From NCBI GenBank assembly GCA_009773765.1, contig WTWZ01000032.1:1-41702 (forward strand): DNA of 41,702 bases. The letters run 5' to 3'. The translations under genes were made by a program, and so were the position numbers. Below, piece after piece: positions 1-7,625 of this stretch; position 1 is the stretch's first letter, and every line of letters starts with the position of its first letter. Source of the stretch: Prolixibacteraceae bacterium. Lineage in GTDB: Bacteria; Bacteroidota; Bacteroidia; Bacteroidales; Prolixibacteraceae. Under the pieces are notes generated by a model. That model was not told the origin of the DNA. It saw only the letters and a program-made list of their open reading frames with translations, and did no database searches.

Positions 1-79
1 TCAGATTTATGCGAAGGTAGTGGATGAAAAGAAACAGAAAGCAGCTAATACAATTAATCTCAATTTGGACAATGTATGA
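1..79 (+). CDS. Tyrosine recombinase/integrase, C-terminal end only
   Basis: Frame 2 reads from the window edge to a TGA at 77-79 and gives QIYAKVVDEKKQKAANTINL followed by NLDNV. This is the typical end of Bacteroidota tyrosine recombinases, where the Tyr of T-Q-I-Y-A-K is the catalytic nucleophile (codon 8-10 here). The rest of the gene lies upstream of the window. Such enzymes cut and rejoin attachment sites to integrate and excise mobile elements. Its stop overlaps the ATG of the next gene (ATGA), so the two are probably translated together. The assignment rests on only 25 residues, but the motif and the mobile-element genes that follow agree. Confidence 0.8.
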   Translation, partial: QIYAKVVDEKKQKAANTINLNLDNV

Positions 80-1095
80 AAAATATACACAAAATAATGT
101 TTGGTGAGCTTCGTCCCTGGTCAGAAAGCAACGCCCAGGTGGATGAATATTACAAACCTCTCATACGCTCTTTAAAATTGGTTCAACCCGATTTCAAATC
201 TAATTATGAACTAAAATTCATTCGTGAGATTTCAGTTAAAACGCAGTATTTCAAAAAGCTGATTGAAAATGACCTTACAGAATATTGTAATACTCTTTTC
301 AGTGAAACGCAAAATGCAAGTTCAAACCGAATAGCATACAAGGTGAACAAAACAAATAATGAGTTGTATGCCCGGATAATAAAATTATCCGAAATCATTA
401 AAACGCAAAATCTTGAGTTATCAAATATCAATTCACCTTACACCGATTTCTCAACTGACAAACTTTACAAAGAATCTACTTACATTATTTTCTATCTGCT
501 TTCCGCCCTAATCAAATGTTGTTTGGAAGTCCAACAACATTTTATTGACAGTATTCACGAAGATGACAGAATGGAAGTTGCAGATTTTTATATTCGGTTT
601 CTTCAGCAACAGGCCCCGGCACATTCTTTTATCAGTGAAATAACAACTATTCAGGTTAAAGAATCAACCACTAAAATACAGGAAAATGAAAAAGATGATT
701 TTGCTACTCAGGTGCTTTCAACCAAATACCAAAGCTTTATGGAGACCGTTTCCATATATCAGTTTATGGCTTTATCAAAATTGGAAACGCTTAATGTAAA
801 GGGTCAAAATGAACTTATATATCTTGTTATCAATAAAGATGTCCCTTATGCTGTTGCAATGATGGTTTATCTGGGTTATTTAGATAAACTCAAACAGGAT
901 TATTCACTGAGCAAAGAAAAGATATATGCTCACCTGTCAAAAGCATTAAAATCCAACACACGCACAATAAAAGGAAATTGTTTGGTACTGATAAATCCAA
1001 ATACCACCGAAGACAAATACAAATATCCCGCAGAAAACTATAAAAAAGATACCCAGAATGACTACAACGCAATTTTAGCCAAACACCATAAATGA
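76..1095 (+). CDS. Hypothetical protein coupled to the integrase
   Basis: A 339-aa protein that I do not recognise at family level. It is soluble and mostly helical by composition, with no signal peptide and no nucleotide-binding or nuclease motif. One stretch around residues 135-160 is hydrophobic (YIIFYLLSALIKCCLEV) and may be a buried helix. The ATG overlaps the integrase stop by 4 nt, and a hairpin terminator follows about 80 nt after its stop. It therefore sits in the integrase transcription unit, which suggests a role in control or accessory steps of integration and excision. A distant relationship to RteC-type excision regulators is possible but I see no motif that proves it. Confidence 0.75.
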   Translation: MKNIHKIMFGELRPWSESNAQVDEYYKPLIRSLKLVQPDFKSNYELKFIREISVKTQYFKKLIENDLTEYCNTLFSETQNASSNRIAYKVNKTNNELYARIIKLSEIIKTQNLELSNINSPYTDFSTDKLYKESTYIIFYLLSALIKCCLEVQQHFIDSIHEDDRMEVADFYIRFLQQQAPAHSFISEITTIQVKESTTKIQENEKDDFATQVLSTKYQSFMETVSIYQFMALSKLETLNVKGQNELIYLVINKDVPYAVAMMVYLGYLDKLKQDYSLSKEKIYAHLSKALKSNTRTIKGNCLVLINPNTTEDKYKYPAENYKKDTQNDYNAILAKHHK

Positions 1096-1174
1096 CGGGC
1101 ATTCCCCCAGAAATTGGGAGAACGATTCCCATTTTTTAGGTGTATATGCCTCAAAAATACCCTAACTCTTTCGC

Positions 1175-1212
1175 ACCATGATTTTCTATTGAAGTCATGG
1201 TTTTCTTTTTAT
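1175..1212 (+). terminator. Probable terminator of the integrase unit
   Basis: The arms ACCATGA (1175-1181) and TCATGGT (1195-1201) form a 7-bp stem with a 13-nt loop. They are followed by a T-rich run (TTTTCTTTTT). It lies about 80 nt after the stop of the 339-aa gene and before the helix-turn-helix genes. The stem is short, so strength is uncertain. Confidence 0.45.
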
Positions 1213-1253
1213 TGGCACGAAAGAAAGCCCAATCGCCGAAAACAGAATATACA

Positions 1254-1607
1254 ATGTTTTCAAATGAAATTTCTTTCAACGATATGCCGCAAGCAGTGGC
1301 GTATCTGATTAACAAGGTCGAAAGATTGGAATCCTTGTTAAATGCAAAACAACCGGAGACACAGGAATCCGACCGTTGGTTCAACCTCGAAGAACTCCGG
1401 CAGTATCACCCCGACCACCCGGCAGCTCCAACAGTTTATGCCTGGGTAGGTCAGCGCCTCATCCCGAATCACAAACACGGCAAAAAGCTGATGTTTTTGA
1501 AAAGTGAAATCGATGCCTGGCTAAAGACCGGCAAGCGTAAAACTTCTGCTGAAATTGAAGCAGAGGCAAAGCAGTTTGTAACTAATAATGGGAGGGCAAA
1601 ACGATGA
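1254..1607 (+). CDS. Helix-turn-helix DNA-binding protein (excisionase-like)
   Basis: A 117-aa protein if the ATG at 1254 is used. An upstream in-frame ATG at 1197 would add a 19-residue basic tail that does not look conserved and overlaps the terminator region. Residues from about 40 (WFNLEELRQYHP) through YAWVGQRLIPNHKHGKKLMF to EIDAWLKTG match the MerR/Xis-type winged helix seen in small regulators of Bacteroidota integrative elements: recognition helix, wing, then the residue pattern I-D-x-W-L. The N-terminal part is probably a short coiled coil (VERLESLL). Its stop overlaps the next start (ATGA). Role inferred: excision or transcription control of the element. Confidence 0.75.
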   Translation: MFSNEISFNDMPQAVAYLINKVERLESLLNAKQPETQESDRWFNLEELRQYHPDHPAAPTVYAWVGQRLIPNHKHGKKLMFLKSEIDAWLKTGKRKTSAEIEAEAKQFVTNNGRAKR

Positions 1608-1930
1608 ACACACCAAAAAGAATTGGAGAAATCATTGAAGAGCTCCGCAAAGACCCAAACTCGTTTGTGTCAATCATCGAACGAAATGCAAGTTCCTGCC
1701 CATTCCATCAGCACGTTGGTCAGACTCCATTGGAAGAGTGGCTGGATAATCAGGATGTCATGCAACTTTTACACATCAGTCCAAGAACTTTACAGACATT
1801 ACGTTCAAACGGCACTTTGCCGTTTTCTCGTATTGGTAATAAACTGTTTTACCGTAGGGCCGATATTCAGCAAATTCTGAAAGATAATTACACAATGTTT
1901 AAGCTAAGGGGCAATGGAAACATTGAATAA
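1604..1930 (+). CDS. Second helix-turn-helix protein (HTH_17/Xis-like)
   Basis: A 108-aa protein. Residues about 45-95 show the excisionase-like fold: EEWLDNQDVMQLLHISPRTL followed by QTLRSNGTLPFSRIGNKLFY and a closing R-x-A-D-I-Q-Q-I-L. In such proteins the first helices bind the major groove and the G-N-K-L-F-Y strand forms the wing. It overlaps the gene before it by 4 nt and the gene after it by 17 nt, so all are one transcript. Paired small HTH genes ahead of primase genes are a common arrangement in Bacteroidota integrative elements, where they regulate excision or replication genes. Binding site unknown. Confidence 0.8.
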   Translation: MNTPKRIGEIIEELRKDPNSFVSIIERNASSCPFHQHVGQTPLEEWLDNQDVMQLLHISPRTLQTLRSNGTLPFSRIGNKLFYRRADIQQILKDNYTMFKLRGNGNIE

Positions 1931-2855
1931 AGAATCCATACTGAAAAAAACTCATTATGGACTAAATATCTATGCTCACATCCTGCGTTGCTATTATCCG
2001 GAACAAATAGTCCTATCCATTTCGGGGAGGACTTGCGCCCCCACCCGAAATCCGTTCAACAGCGACAAGCCTACTTTATTCATTGAGGTTAAAAAAAACA
2101 TGGCCGTGCACAGGGATAGCGAAAACGCTATCCCTGCTGGGGATGTGTTCAGCTACGCTGAACTGCATTACAAACAGTCTGGTGATAAATTATTGCAAAT
2201 CCTCAATGTGGAAATGAATTTACAGATAAGCGAAAAATTCACCTTTTATGGAAAAAATCCAGAAGGTGAACTTCCTAAAAGCCCCTCCATTGAAAGGATT
2301 GGGGAGGCTTCATTCTCCTTTTTCAAAGCTCCTGTCAGCAATATTACACCGCACAGTCAAACCACCCTGGTACAGATATTCAATGCAATAAAAGGAAATT
2401 ACTACGAAGAACGGACTTCTAATTTACGTGCGTTTGCCGATGGCAAACTTGCCCGCCTTTATAAAGCACAGCATTTTGACTATTGTACATTTTCAGGTGT
2501 TTTTACCACCCGTAATGATAAGTCACTGGTAAAACATTCAGGTTTATTGTGTATTGATTTCGACCATTTAAACAGCGTTGAAACACTGTTTAAAAGTCTT
2601 TTACAAGATGATTATTTCGATACACAACTACTTTTCCGCAGTCCCTCTGGCGATGGGTTAAAGTGGATAATTCAAATAAATCCTCCATTGAGGGATTTAG
2701 GGAGCTTCTCACACGGCGAATACTTCGCCGCGGTGGCAAATTATATTCGTCAAGCCTACGGTGTTGAAGTTGATAAATCAGGCCGGGACTTGTCCCGTGC
2801 CTGCTTTTTACCTCATGACCCCAATGCTTACATTAACCCATTAATTGCAAAATAA
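1914..2855 (+). CDS. VirE N-terminal/BT4734-type primase-like protein
   Basis: A 313-aa protein of the BT4734/BF3469 type. The C-terminal half from about residue 145 has the VirE-N/primase-like pattern: NLRAFADGKLARLYKAQHFD, then CTFSGVFTTRNDKSLVKHSG, the acidic core CIDFDHL and FRSPSGDGLKW. The D-x-D of CIDFDH is at the place of the metal-binding acids in archaeo-eukaryotic primase folds. Role inferred: priming or copying the excised element together with the next gene. Five palindromic insertions interrupt the coding sequence without breaking the frame (2019-2051, 2111-2136, 2279-2310, 2681-2730, 2779-2803). They add unusual segments such as HRDSENAIPAGDV. The next start is 3 nt downstream. 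Confidence 0.8.
   Translation: METLNKESILKKTHYGLNIYAHILRCYYPEQIVLSISGRTCAPTRNPFNSDKPTLFIEVKKNMAVHRDSENAIPAGDVFSYAELHYKQSGDKLLQILNVEMNLQISEKFTFYGKNPEGELPKSPSIERIGEASFSFFKAPVSNITPHSQTTLVQIFNAIKGNYYEERTSNLRAFADGKLARLYKAQHFDYCTFSGVFTTRNDKSLVKHSGLLCIDFDHLNSVETLFKSLLQDDYFDTQLLFRSPSGDGLKWIIQINPPLRDLGSFSHGEYFAAVANYIRQAYGVEVDKSGRDLSRACFLPHDPNAYINPLIAK
2019..2051. repeat. In-frame palindromic insert 1
   Basis: Arms ATTTCGGG (2019-2026) and CCCGAAAT (2044-2051) are perfect inverted repeats around a 17-nt loop. It lies inside the VirE-N gene and encodes the ISGRTCAPTRNP segment, which looks unlike the rest of the protein. Confidence 0.6.
2111..2136. repeat. In-frame palindromic insert 2
   Basis: CAGGGATAGCG and CGCTATCCCTG are perfect 11-bp inverted repeats with an AAAA loop inside the VirE-N gene. 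A hairpin this perfect within a coding region is not expected by chance. It encodes part of HRDSENAIPAG. Confidence 0.8.
2279..2310. repeat. In-frame palindromic insert 3 (GGGGAGGCTTC family)
   Basis: Arms AAGCC and GGCTT flank an imperfect inner stem of CCTCC against GGGGA type. The core CTCCATTGA..GGATT..GGGAG..CTTC recurs at 2681-2708 and, more divergently, at 2936-2965, in the same orientation. All three lie inside genes without breaking the frame. Confidence 0.65.
2681..2730. repeat. In-frame repeat 4 plus adjoining hairpin
   Basis: The first part (2681-2708) is a second copy of the CTCCATTGA..GGGAG..CTTC repeat. It is followed directly by a perfect 7-bp hairpin, CGGCGAA (2714-2720), loop TAC, TTCGCCG (2724-2730). 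Together they encode the low-similarity segment PPLRDLGSFSHGEYFAA in the VirE-N gene. Confidence 0.65.
2779..2803. repeat. In-frame palindromic insert 5
   Basis: CAGGC-C-GGGAC, a TT loop, then GTCCC-GT-GCCTG gives two 5-bp stems separated by a small internal loop. It encodes SGRDLSRAC near the end of the VirE-N gene. Confidence 0.6.
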
Positions 2856-2858
2856 AAA

Positions 2859-4658
2859 ATGAGCAAGAAAATATTTAATCCTGCCGAATGGCAGCCAAAA
2901 GAATCAAAAAAACAGGCTGAATTACCAGCTAAAAACCTACCCATCGGGGAGATTGGAGGGGCTTCTGATATTGAAACTATTACCGCACGCGTTGAAGCGG
3001 TGGCAGTTGATATTGCTCCAAATTATGCTGACTGGCGTGACCTTGGCTTTGCCCTCGCTGACGCTCTGGGCGAAAGTGGTCGCAATTATTACCACCGTTT
3101 AAGCCGTTTCTATTCCGGTTACACCGAAACAGAAACCAACAAACAATTCGACAACTGTCTAAAAGCCAAAGGACACGGAGTAACAATCAAAACACTTTAC
3201 CACCTCGCAAAATCCTCAAGTATAAACATTGCCATACCAAAATCAATGCAATTCTCGAATAATGGAGCTAAACCTTCCCCCTCTTCAAGTGGAGAGGGGG
3301 AAGGGGTGAGGTCGGAAACAACAGATATGGAGGAAACTCAGTTTACGCTTCCTACTTTCCCCGATGAAGTTTATGCTGATTTGCCAAACCTGCTCCAATT
3401 GGTAACCGAAAAATCGATTTCAGCAGAAGATAAAGACCTCCTTTTACTCGGTTCAATGGTGGTTGTATCGGCTTGTTTGCCAAACATTTATGGCATTTAT
3501 GCTGAAAGAAATGTTTTTCCAAACCTTTTTTTGTTCGTTACTGCCCAGGCTTCTGCTGGTAAAGGCAGGCTTACACTTTGCCGTAAATTGGTGGAACCAA
3601 TTCACCGCAAATTAAGGGAACAAGCCAAAATTGCTTATCAGGAATACCAATGCAAGCTTACAGAATATGCCGCTGCAAAAAACAAAGCAGAAGTTGAACG
3701 CCCGGTTGAGCCACCTATGCGGATGCTCATCATTCCGGCAAACAACAGTTCAACCGGCTTATTTCAAATTCTTAACGATAACCAGGGCATTGGATTGATT
3801 TTTGAAACCGAGGGTGATACTCTTGCACAGACGTTTAAGTCAGAACATGGCAATTATTCCGATGGCTTTCGCAAAGCGTTCCACCACGAAACCATTTCTT
3901 ACAACCGGCGCAAGGACCGTGAATTTGTCGAACTCGAAACGCCCCGCCTTTCGGCGTTGCTTTCCGGAACTCCGAAACAAGTTTCTACGTTAATTCCCAA
4001 CGCTGAAAATGGACTTTTCAGCCGCTTTATTTTCTATTTTCTGAATATTCAACCAATATGGAACGATGTTTTTGCAGGCAATTCCGACCAAACGCTTGAC
4101 AGCTACTTTATCATGTTGGGGAATCAATTTCACGATTTATACAAGTTCCTGCAAAGCTCAAACGAACCAATGCGCTTCTGCCTGACTTCAAACCAGCAGC
4201 AATCGTTCAATACCTATTTTTCTCAAACGCAAAACCAGTATCTCTACCTTTGTGGACTCGATTACCTCGCCACCGTCCGGCGGCTCGGTCTGATTACATT
4301 CCGCATGGCAATGATTCTCACTGCCCTGCGAATTATGGATAACGGGGAATTGCAATCACCGCTGGTTTGTTCCGATGTGGATTTCAAAACAGCACTTTCG
4401 ATGGTAAAGGTATTGGTGCAACATGCTGCCCGGGTTTATCAGCAACTGCCAGCAGATGCAGTAAAAGCAACAATACCCAATCAAAAGCAACAGTTTTTGG
4501 ACGCGCTCCCTGCCGAGTTTTCGAGGCAAATTTATTTGAATGCAGCCGGACTTTTGGGCATCCCGCCCAAAACCGCCGAAAAACACATCAAACGATTTAC
4601 CGATAACGGCCTTATAATTCACTTTGCACACGACCAGTATCGGAAGCTACAGCGATAA
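2859..4658 (+). CDS. PriCT-2/DUF3987 primase-helicase-like ATPase
   Basis: A 599-aa protein. Residues about 40-125 resemble the primase C-terminal PriCT-2 domain (ADWRDLGFALADALGESGRN, then YYHRLSRF and the C-L-K-A-K-G-H-G-V-T segment). Residues about 165-560 are a DUF3987 ATPase with a P-loop variant ASAGKGRL near residue 231 and an acidic GLIFETEGDTL strand near 311, followed by GTPKQVSTLIPNAENGLFSR. The pair VirE-N protein plus DUF3987 is standard in Bacteroidota mobile elements and is thought to act in element replication. The linker near residues 138-152 (PSPSSSGEGEGVRS) is encoded by a 12-bp-stem palindrome at 3273-3304, and another repeat lies at 2936-2965. A strong terminator follows the stop. 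Confidence 0.85.
   Translation: MSKKIFNPAEWQPKESKKQAELPAKNLPIGEIGGASDIETITARVEAVAVDIAPNYADWRDLGFALADALGESGRNYYHRLSRFYSGYTETETNKQFDNCLKAKGHGVTIKTLYHLAKSSSINIAIPKSMQFSNNGAKPSPSSSGEGEGVRSETTDMEETQFTLPTFPDEVYADLPNLLQLVTEKSISAEDKDLLLLGSMVVVSACLPNIYGIYAERNVFPNLFLFVTAQASAGKGRLTLCRKLVEPIHRKLREQAKIAYQEYQCKLTEYAAAKNKAEVERPVEPPMRMLIIPANNSSTGLFQILNDNQGIGLIFETEGDTLAQTFKSEHGNYSDGFRKAFHHETISYNRRKDREFVELETPRLSALLSGTPKQVSTLIPNAENGLFSRFIFYFLNIQPIWNDVFAGNSDQTLDSYFIMLGNQFHDLYKFLQSSNEPMRFCLTSNQQQSFNTYFSQTQNQYLYLCGLDYLATVRRLGLITFRMAMILTALRIMDNGELQSPLVCSDVDFKTALSMVKVLVQHAARVYQQLPADAVKATIPNQKQQFLDALPAEFSRQIYLNAAGLLGIPPKTAEKHIKRFTDNGLIIHFAHDQYRKLQR
2936..2965. repeat. In-frame repeat 6 (GGGGCTTC family)
   Basis: The sequence around CCCATCGGGGAGATTGG followed by AGGGGCTTC resembles inserts 3 and 4 and lies in the N-terminal linker of the DUF3987 gene (LPIGEIGGAS). 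The similarity is partial, so this is the least certain member. Confidence 0.45.
3273..3304. repeat. In-frame palindromic insert 7, 12-bp stem
   Basis: CCTTCCCCCTCT (3273-3284) and AGAGGGGGAAGG (3293-3304) are perfect inverted repeats around an 8-nt loop, and GGGTGAGGTC follows. It falls exactly in the linker between the PriCT-2 and ATPase domains of the DUF3987 protein, where an insertion is least harmful. Confidence 0.8.
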
Positions 4659-4687
4659 AGATATTTTATCTTACAAATCTTTGTACT

Positions 4688-4726
4688 ACAAAATCGGCAA
4701 TAAACTATCGTTATTGCCGATTTTGT
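4688..4726. terminator. Strong hairpin terminator after the primase block
   Basis: ACAAAATCGGCAATAA (4688-4703) pairs perfectly over 16 bp with TTATTGCCGATTTTGT (4711-4726), with a 7-nt loop. A-rich and T-rich flanks allow it to act in both directions. It starts 30 nt after the DUF3987 stop and separates the primase block from the defence operon. The remaining 200 nt before the next start are AT-rich, and I see no exact TAnnTTTG box there. Confidence 0.8.
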
Positions 4727-4930
4727 TAGTTTTAGTGATGTTTAAAACCTTTATAAGGCTCTTTTTTACAAAATATTATCTTTATTTTTACGGTTGATAT
4801 AATTTGATTATAACACAAAGCATTCTCTTTCACAATGCTAAAAGTGGACGGGAACAAAAAGTTGGACCGCTTTTAAAAAATAATCAATTAGTAGAATAAA
4901 AATCAATTTAGAACAACCAATAAATGCAAT

Positions 4931-7606
4931 ATGTCAACCGCTGTATCCTATCAAACCATTGAAGCAAAATTACAAACATTGCACGAAACCACTTCCGCTC
5001 AGGAGTTTGGTTACGATTTACTGCGCATATTTAATGCAATGTCCGAAACTAAAATCAATCGTATAAAAGAGGGTAAAGACAATTTACTGAAAACAGAAAA
5101 CGCTTTTTTAGCCAATAAAACCCTTGCATTTTGCTGGTGTAAGACCATTCAACTTGCCACTGAATTGGAATACCTCAAGAATAGCGCAAAAGTTACCAAA
5201 GCCGCTCCAAGGTTATTGGTGGTGTCTGATGGTGTAAACGTGTTGGCATACGACCCCAAAGAAAAAGAAAGCTATGATAACGAAATAGCAAAAATCCGTT
5301 TCGACTACCAATTTTTTATGCCCCTCGCAGGTGTCGAACGTTACCAGGCTGTTGGCGAGGAAGAAGCCGATGTTAAAGCTGCCTACAAAATGGCTCGCAT
5401 ATTCGATGAAATTCGCCGCTACAACGAAATTGATTATAAAAACAAACAGGACATTCACGCGCTGAATGTGTTTATGTCGCGCCTCCTTTTTTGTTTTTTT
5501 GCTGAAGATACCGACATTTTTAAAAATAAAATTTTCACAAATGCGATAAAAAGCTATACGCTCGAAGATGGGTCTGATGTTGGAAACTTCCTTGATGAAG
5601 CTTTTGATATAATGAGTACAAACAGCGCGTCAATACGTGCTCAAAAATCTCGGGCTATCAGTCAATTCCCTTATGTAAACGGTGGCTTGTTCTCGGTGCA
5701 TTATACAGTTCCAACGCTTGGTTGGAAAGCCCGCCGCCTGTTGCTCGAATGTGGCGACCTCAATTGGGATAAAATCAATCCCGACATTTTCGGGAGCATG
5801 ATTCAGGCTGTTATTTCGCCCGAATTGCGCAGTTCGCTCGGCTTACACTACACTTCGGTTTCGAATATAATGAAGGTGATACAACCACTTTTTCTTGACG
5901 AATTGTATGCCGAGTTTGCCAGTGCCCGAAACAACGAAAAACAACTCCACAAACTGCTCATCCGAATATCGAAAATAAAATTCTTTGACCCCGCTTGCGG
6001 TAGTGGAAATTTCTTAATCATTATCTACAAAGAACTCCGGAAACTCGAAATACAAATATGGCAGCCACTCGAAAAACTAAGCGGTGAACGTATCATCCCT
6101 TTTTCGAACATTCAGCTCACACAATTCTATGGCATCGAACTCGATGAATATGCCCAGGAAACTGCCATTCTTTCACTTTGGCTGGCCGAACACCAGATGA
6201 ATAAAGAGTTTGAAGACCGTTTCCATATTCATGTCGATGCACTTCCATTGCGTTCAAGTGGTAACATTGTAAAAGGCAACGCCTGCCGGTCAAACTGGAA
6301 TACCGTTTGTCCGCATAAGCCGGATGAAGAAGTTTATATCATGGGAAACCCGCCCTATTTGGGAGCCAGATTGCAGGATGACAATCAAAAAAGTGATTTG
6401 GAGTATGCGATGGGAAACGACATTCAGTATAACAACCTCGATTATATTGCTTGTTGGTTTTATTTGGGCGCAAACTATATCGAAAACTCTGTTGCAAAGT
6501 TTGCCTTTGTTACCACCAATTCAATTTGTCAGGGTGAACAAGTTAGTTTATTATGGCCATATCTTCTCTCGAAAGACATTGAAATCGATTTTGCCTATTC
6601 TTCATTCAAATGGGCAAATAACGCCAAATATAATGCAGCAGTAATAGTTGCCATTATTGGGTTGCGCCCAATCTCTAATCAACCAAAAAACCTGTTTACT
6701 GAAACTTCGAAGAAACAAGTAAAAAACATCAATGCTTATTTGCTGGATTCTGCAAATGTAATTGTTCATAAAAGAAATAAATCACTATGTAATTTTCATG
6801 AAATGAACTTTGGCAATATGCCTAATGATAATGGAAATTTACTTTTAGAAAAGAGTGAGAGGAATAAATTGATTGCAACCTATCAAAAGACTGAAATACT
6901 AATCAAAGGATTTTGTGGTTCTCAGGAATTTATTCGAGGTGAGGAAAAATATTGCTTATGGATTACTGAAGAAACAAAAGACTTTGCATACTCTTTTCCA
7001 ATTATAAAAAAAAGAATTGATGCTTGTGAAAAAGTACGTTATGAAAGTAAACGCGAAGCAACTAAGAAGTTATCTGAAGTTTCTTATCGTTTTGGTGAAG
7101 TTAGACACAAAGATTCTGATTCTATCATTATTCCACGTCATTCTTCTGAATCCCGTGATTATATACCCATCGGGTTCTTGGATGAAAAAACAATTATTGC
7201 CGACTCTGCTTTAGCCATTTATGATGCTCAACTCTGGCTTTTTGGAATTCTTACTTCCAAAATGCATATGGCCTGGGTAAAAACTATAGGTGGCAGGTTA
7301 AAAACCGATTATCGGTATTCTGCCACACTCTGTTATAACACCTTTCCGTTCCCCAAAATAAGCGAAGCCAAACGAGCCGAAATTGAGCAGGCCGCTGAAG
7401 ATGTTCTACTGGCACGCCAGTACCACACCGAAAAAACATTAGCCGAAATGTACGACCCCAAAAAGATGCCAGCCAACCTGCGCCAGGCACACACCTTACT
7501 CGACCGCTTGATTGAAAGTTGTTACCGGCCTGAGCCTTTCCACTCCGACGAAGAAAGATTGGAGCACCTTTTTGCATTGTACGAAAAAATGACAAAGAAA
7601 AAATAG
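4931..7606 (+). CDS. MmeI-like class I DNA methyltransferase
   Basis: An 891-aa protein with MmeI-like architecture. An N-terminal domain carries PRLLVVSDGVNVLAYD near residue 93. A helicase-spacer-like part has RLLFCFFAEDTDIF near 183 and FPYVNGGLF near 246. The methyltransferase core has motif I DPACGSGNF near 352 and motif IV NPPY near 475, and a target-recognition and C-terminal part follows. NPPY predicts N6-adenine methylation. In MmeI-type fused enzymes the N-terminal domain supplies an E-x-K nuclease site. The corresponding segment here appears to be NRIKEGKDNLL, without the Glu, so I infer that nuclease activity is lost and that this is the modification and recognition arm. It opens a nine-gene operon; RhuM follows after 19 nt. 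Confidence 0.85.
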   Translation: MSTAVSYQTIEAKLQTLHETTSAQEFGYDLLRIFNAMSETKINRIKEGKDNLLKTENAFLANKTLAFCWCKTIQLATELEYLKNSAKVTKAAPRLLVVSDGVNVLAYDPKEKESYDNEIAKIRFDYQFFMPLAGVERYQAVGEEEADVKAAYKMARIFDEIRRYNEIDYKNKQDIHALNVFMSRLLFCFFAEDTDIFKNKIFTNAIKSYTLEDGSDVGNFLDEAFDIMSTNSASIRAQKSRAISQFPYVNGGLFSVHYTVPTLGWKARRLLLECGDLNWDKINPDIFGSMIQAVISPELRSSLGLHYTSVSNIMKVIQPLFLDELYAEFASARNNEKQLHKLLIRISKIKFFDPACGSGNFLIIIYKELRKLEIQIWQPLEKLSGERIIPFSNIQLTQFYGIELDEYAQETAILSLWLAEHQMNKEFEDRFHIHVDALPLRSSGNIVKGNACRSNWNTVCPHKPDEEVYIMGNPPYLGARLQDDNQKSDLEYAMGNDIQYNNLDYIACWFYLGANYIENSVAKFAFVTTNSICQGEQVSLLWPYLLSKDIEIDFAYSSFKWANNAKYNAAVIVAIIGLRPISNQPKNLFTETSKKQVKNINAYLLDSANVIVHKRNKSLCNFHEMNFGNMPNDNGNLLLEKSERNKLIATYQKTEILIKGFCGSQEFIRGEEKYCLWITEETKDFAYSFPIIKKRIDACEKVRYESKREATKKLSEVSYRFGEVRHKDSDSIIIPRHSSESRDYIPIGFLDEKTIIADSALAIYDAQLWLFGILTSKMHMAWVKTIGGRLKTDYRYSATLCYNTFPFPKISEAKRAEIEQAAEDVLLARQYHTEKTLAEMYDPKKMPANLRQAHTLLDRLIESCYRPEPFHSDEERLEHLFALYEKMTKKK

Positions 7607-7625
7607 AACCAGTTTTTAACGCATC

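Noticed and set aside
4846-4880. AAAGTGG...CCGCTTT inverted sequence, considered as an insertion-sequence end
   Set aside because: The arms match only with a wobble pair, no transposase or second end is present, and no target duplication is seen.
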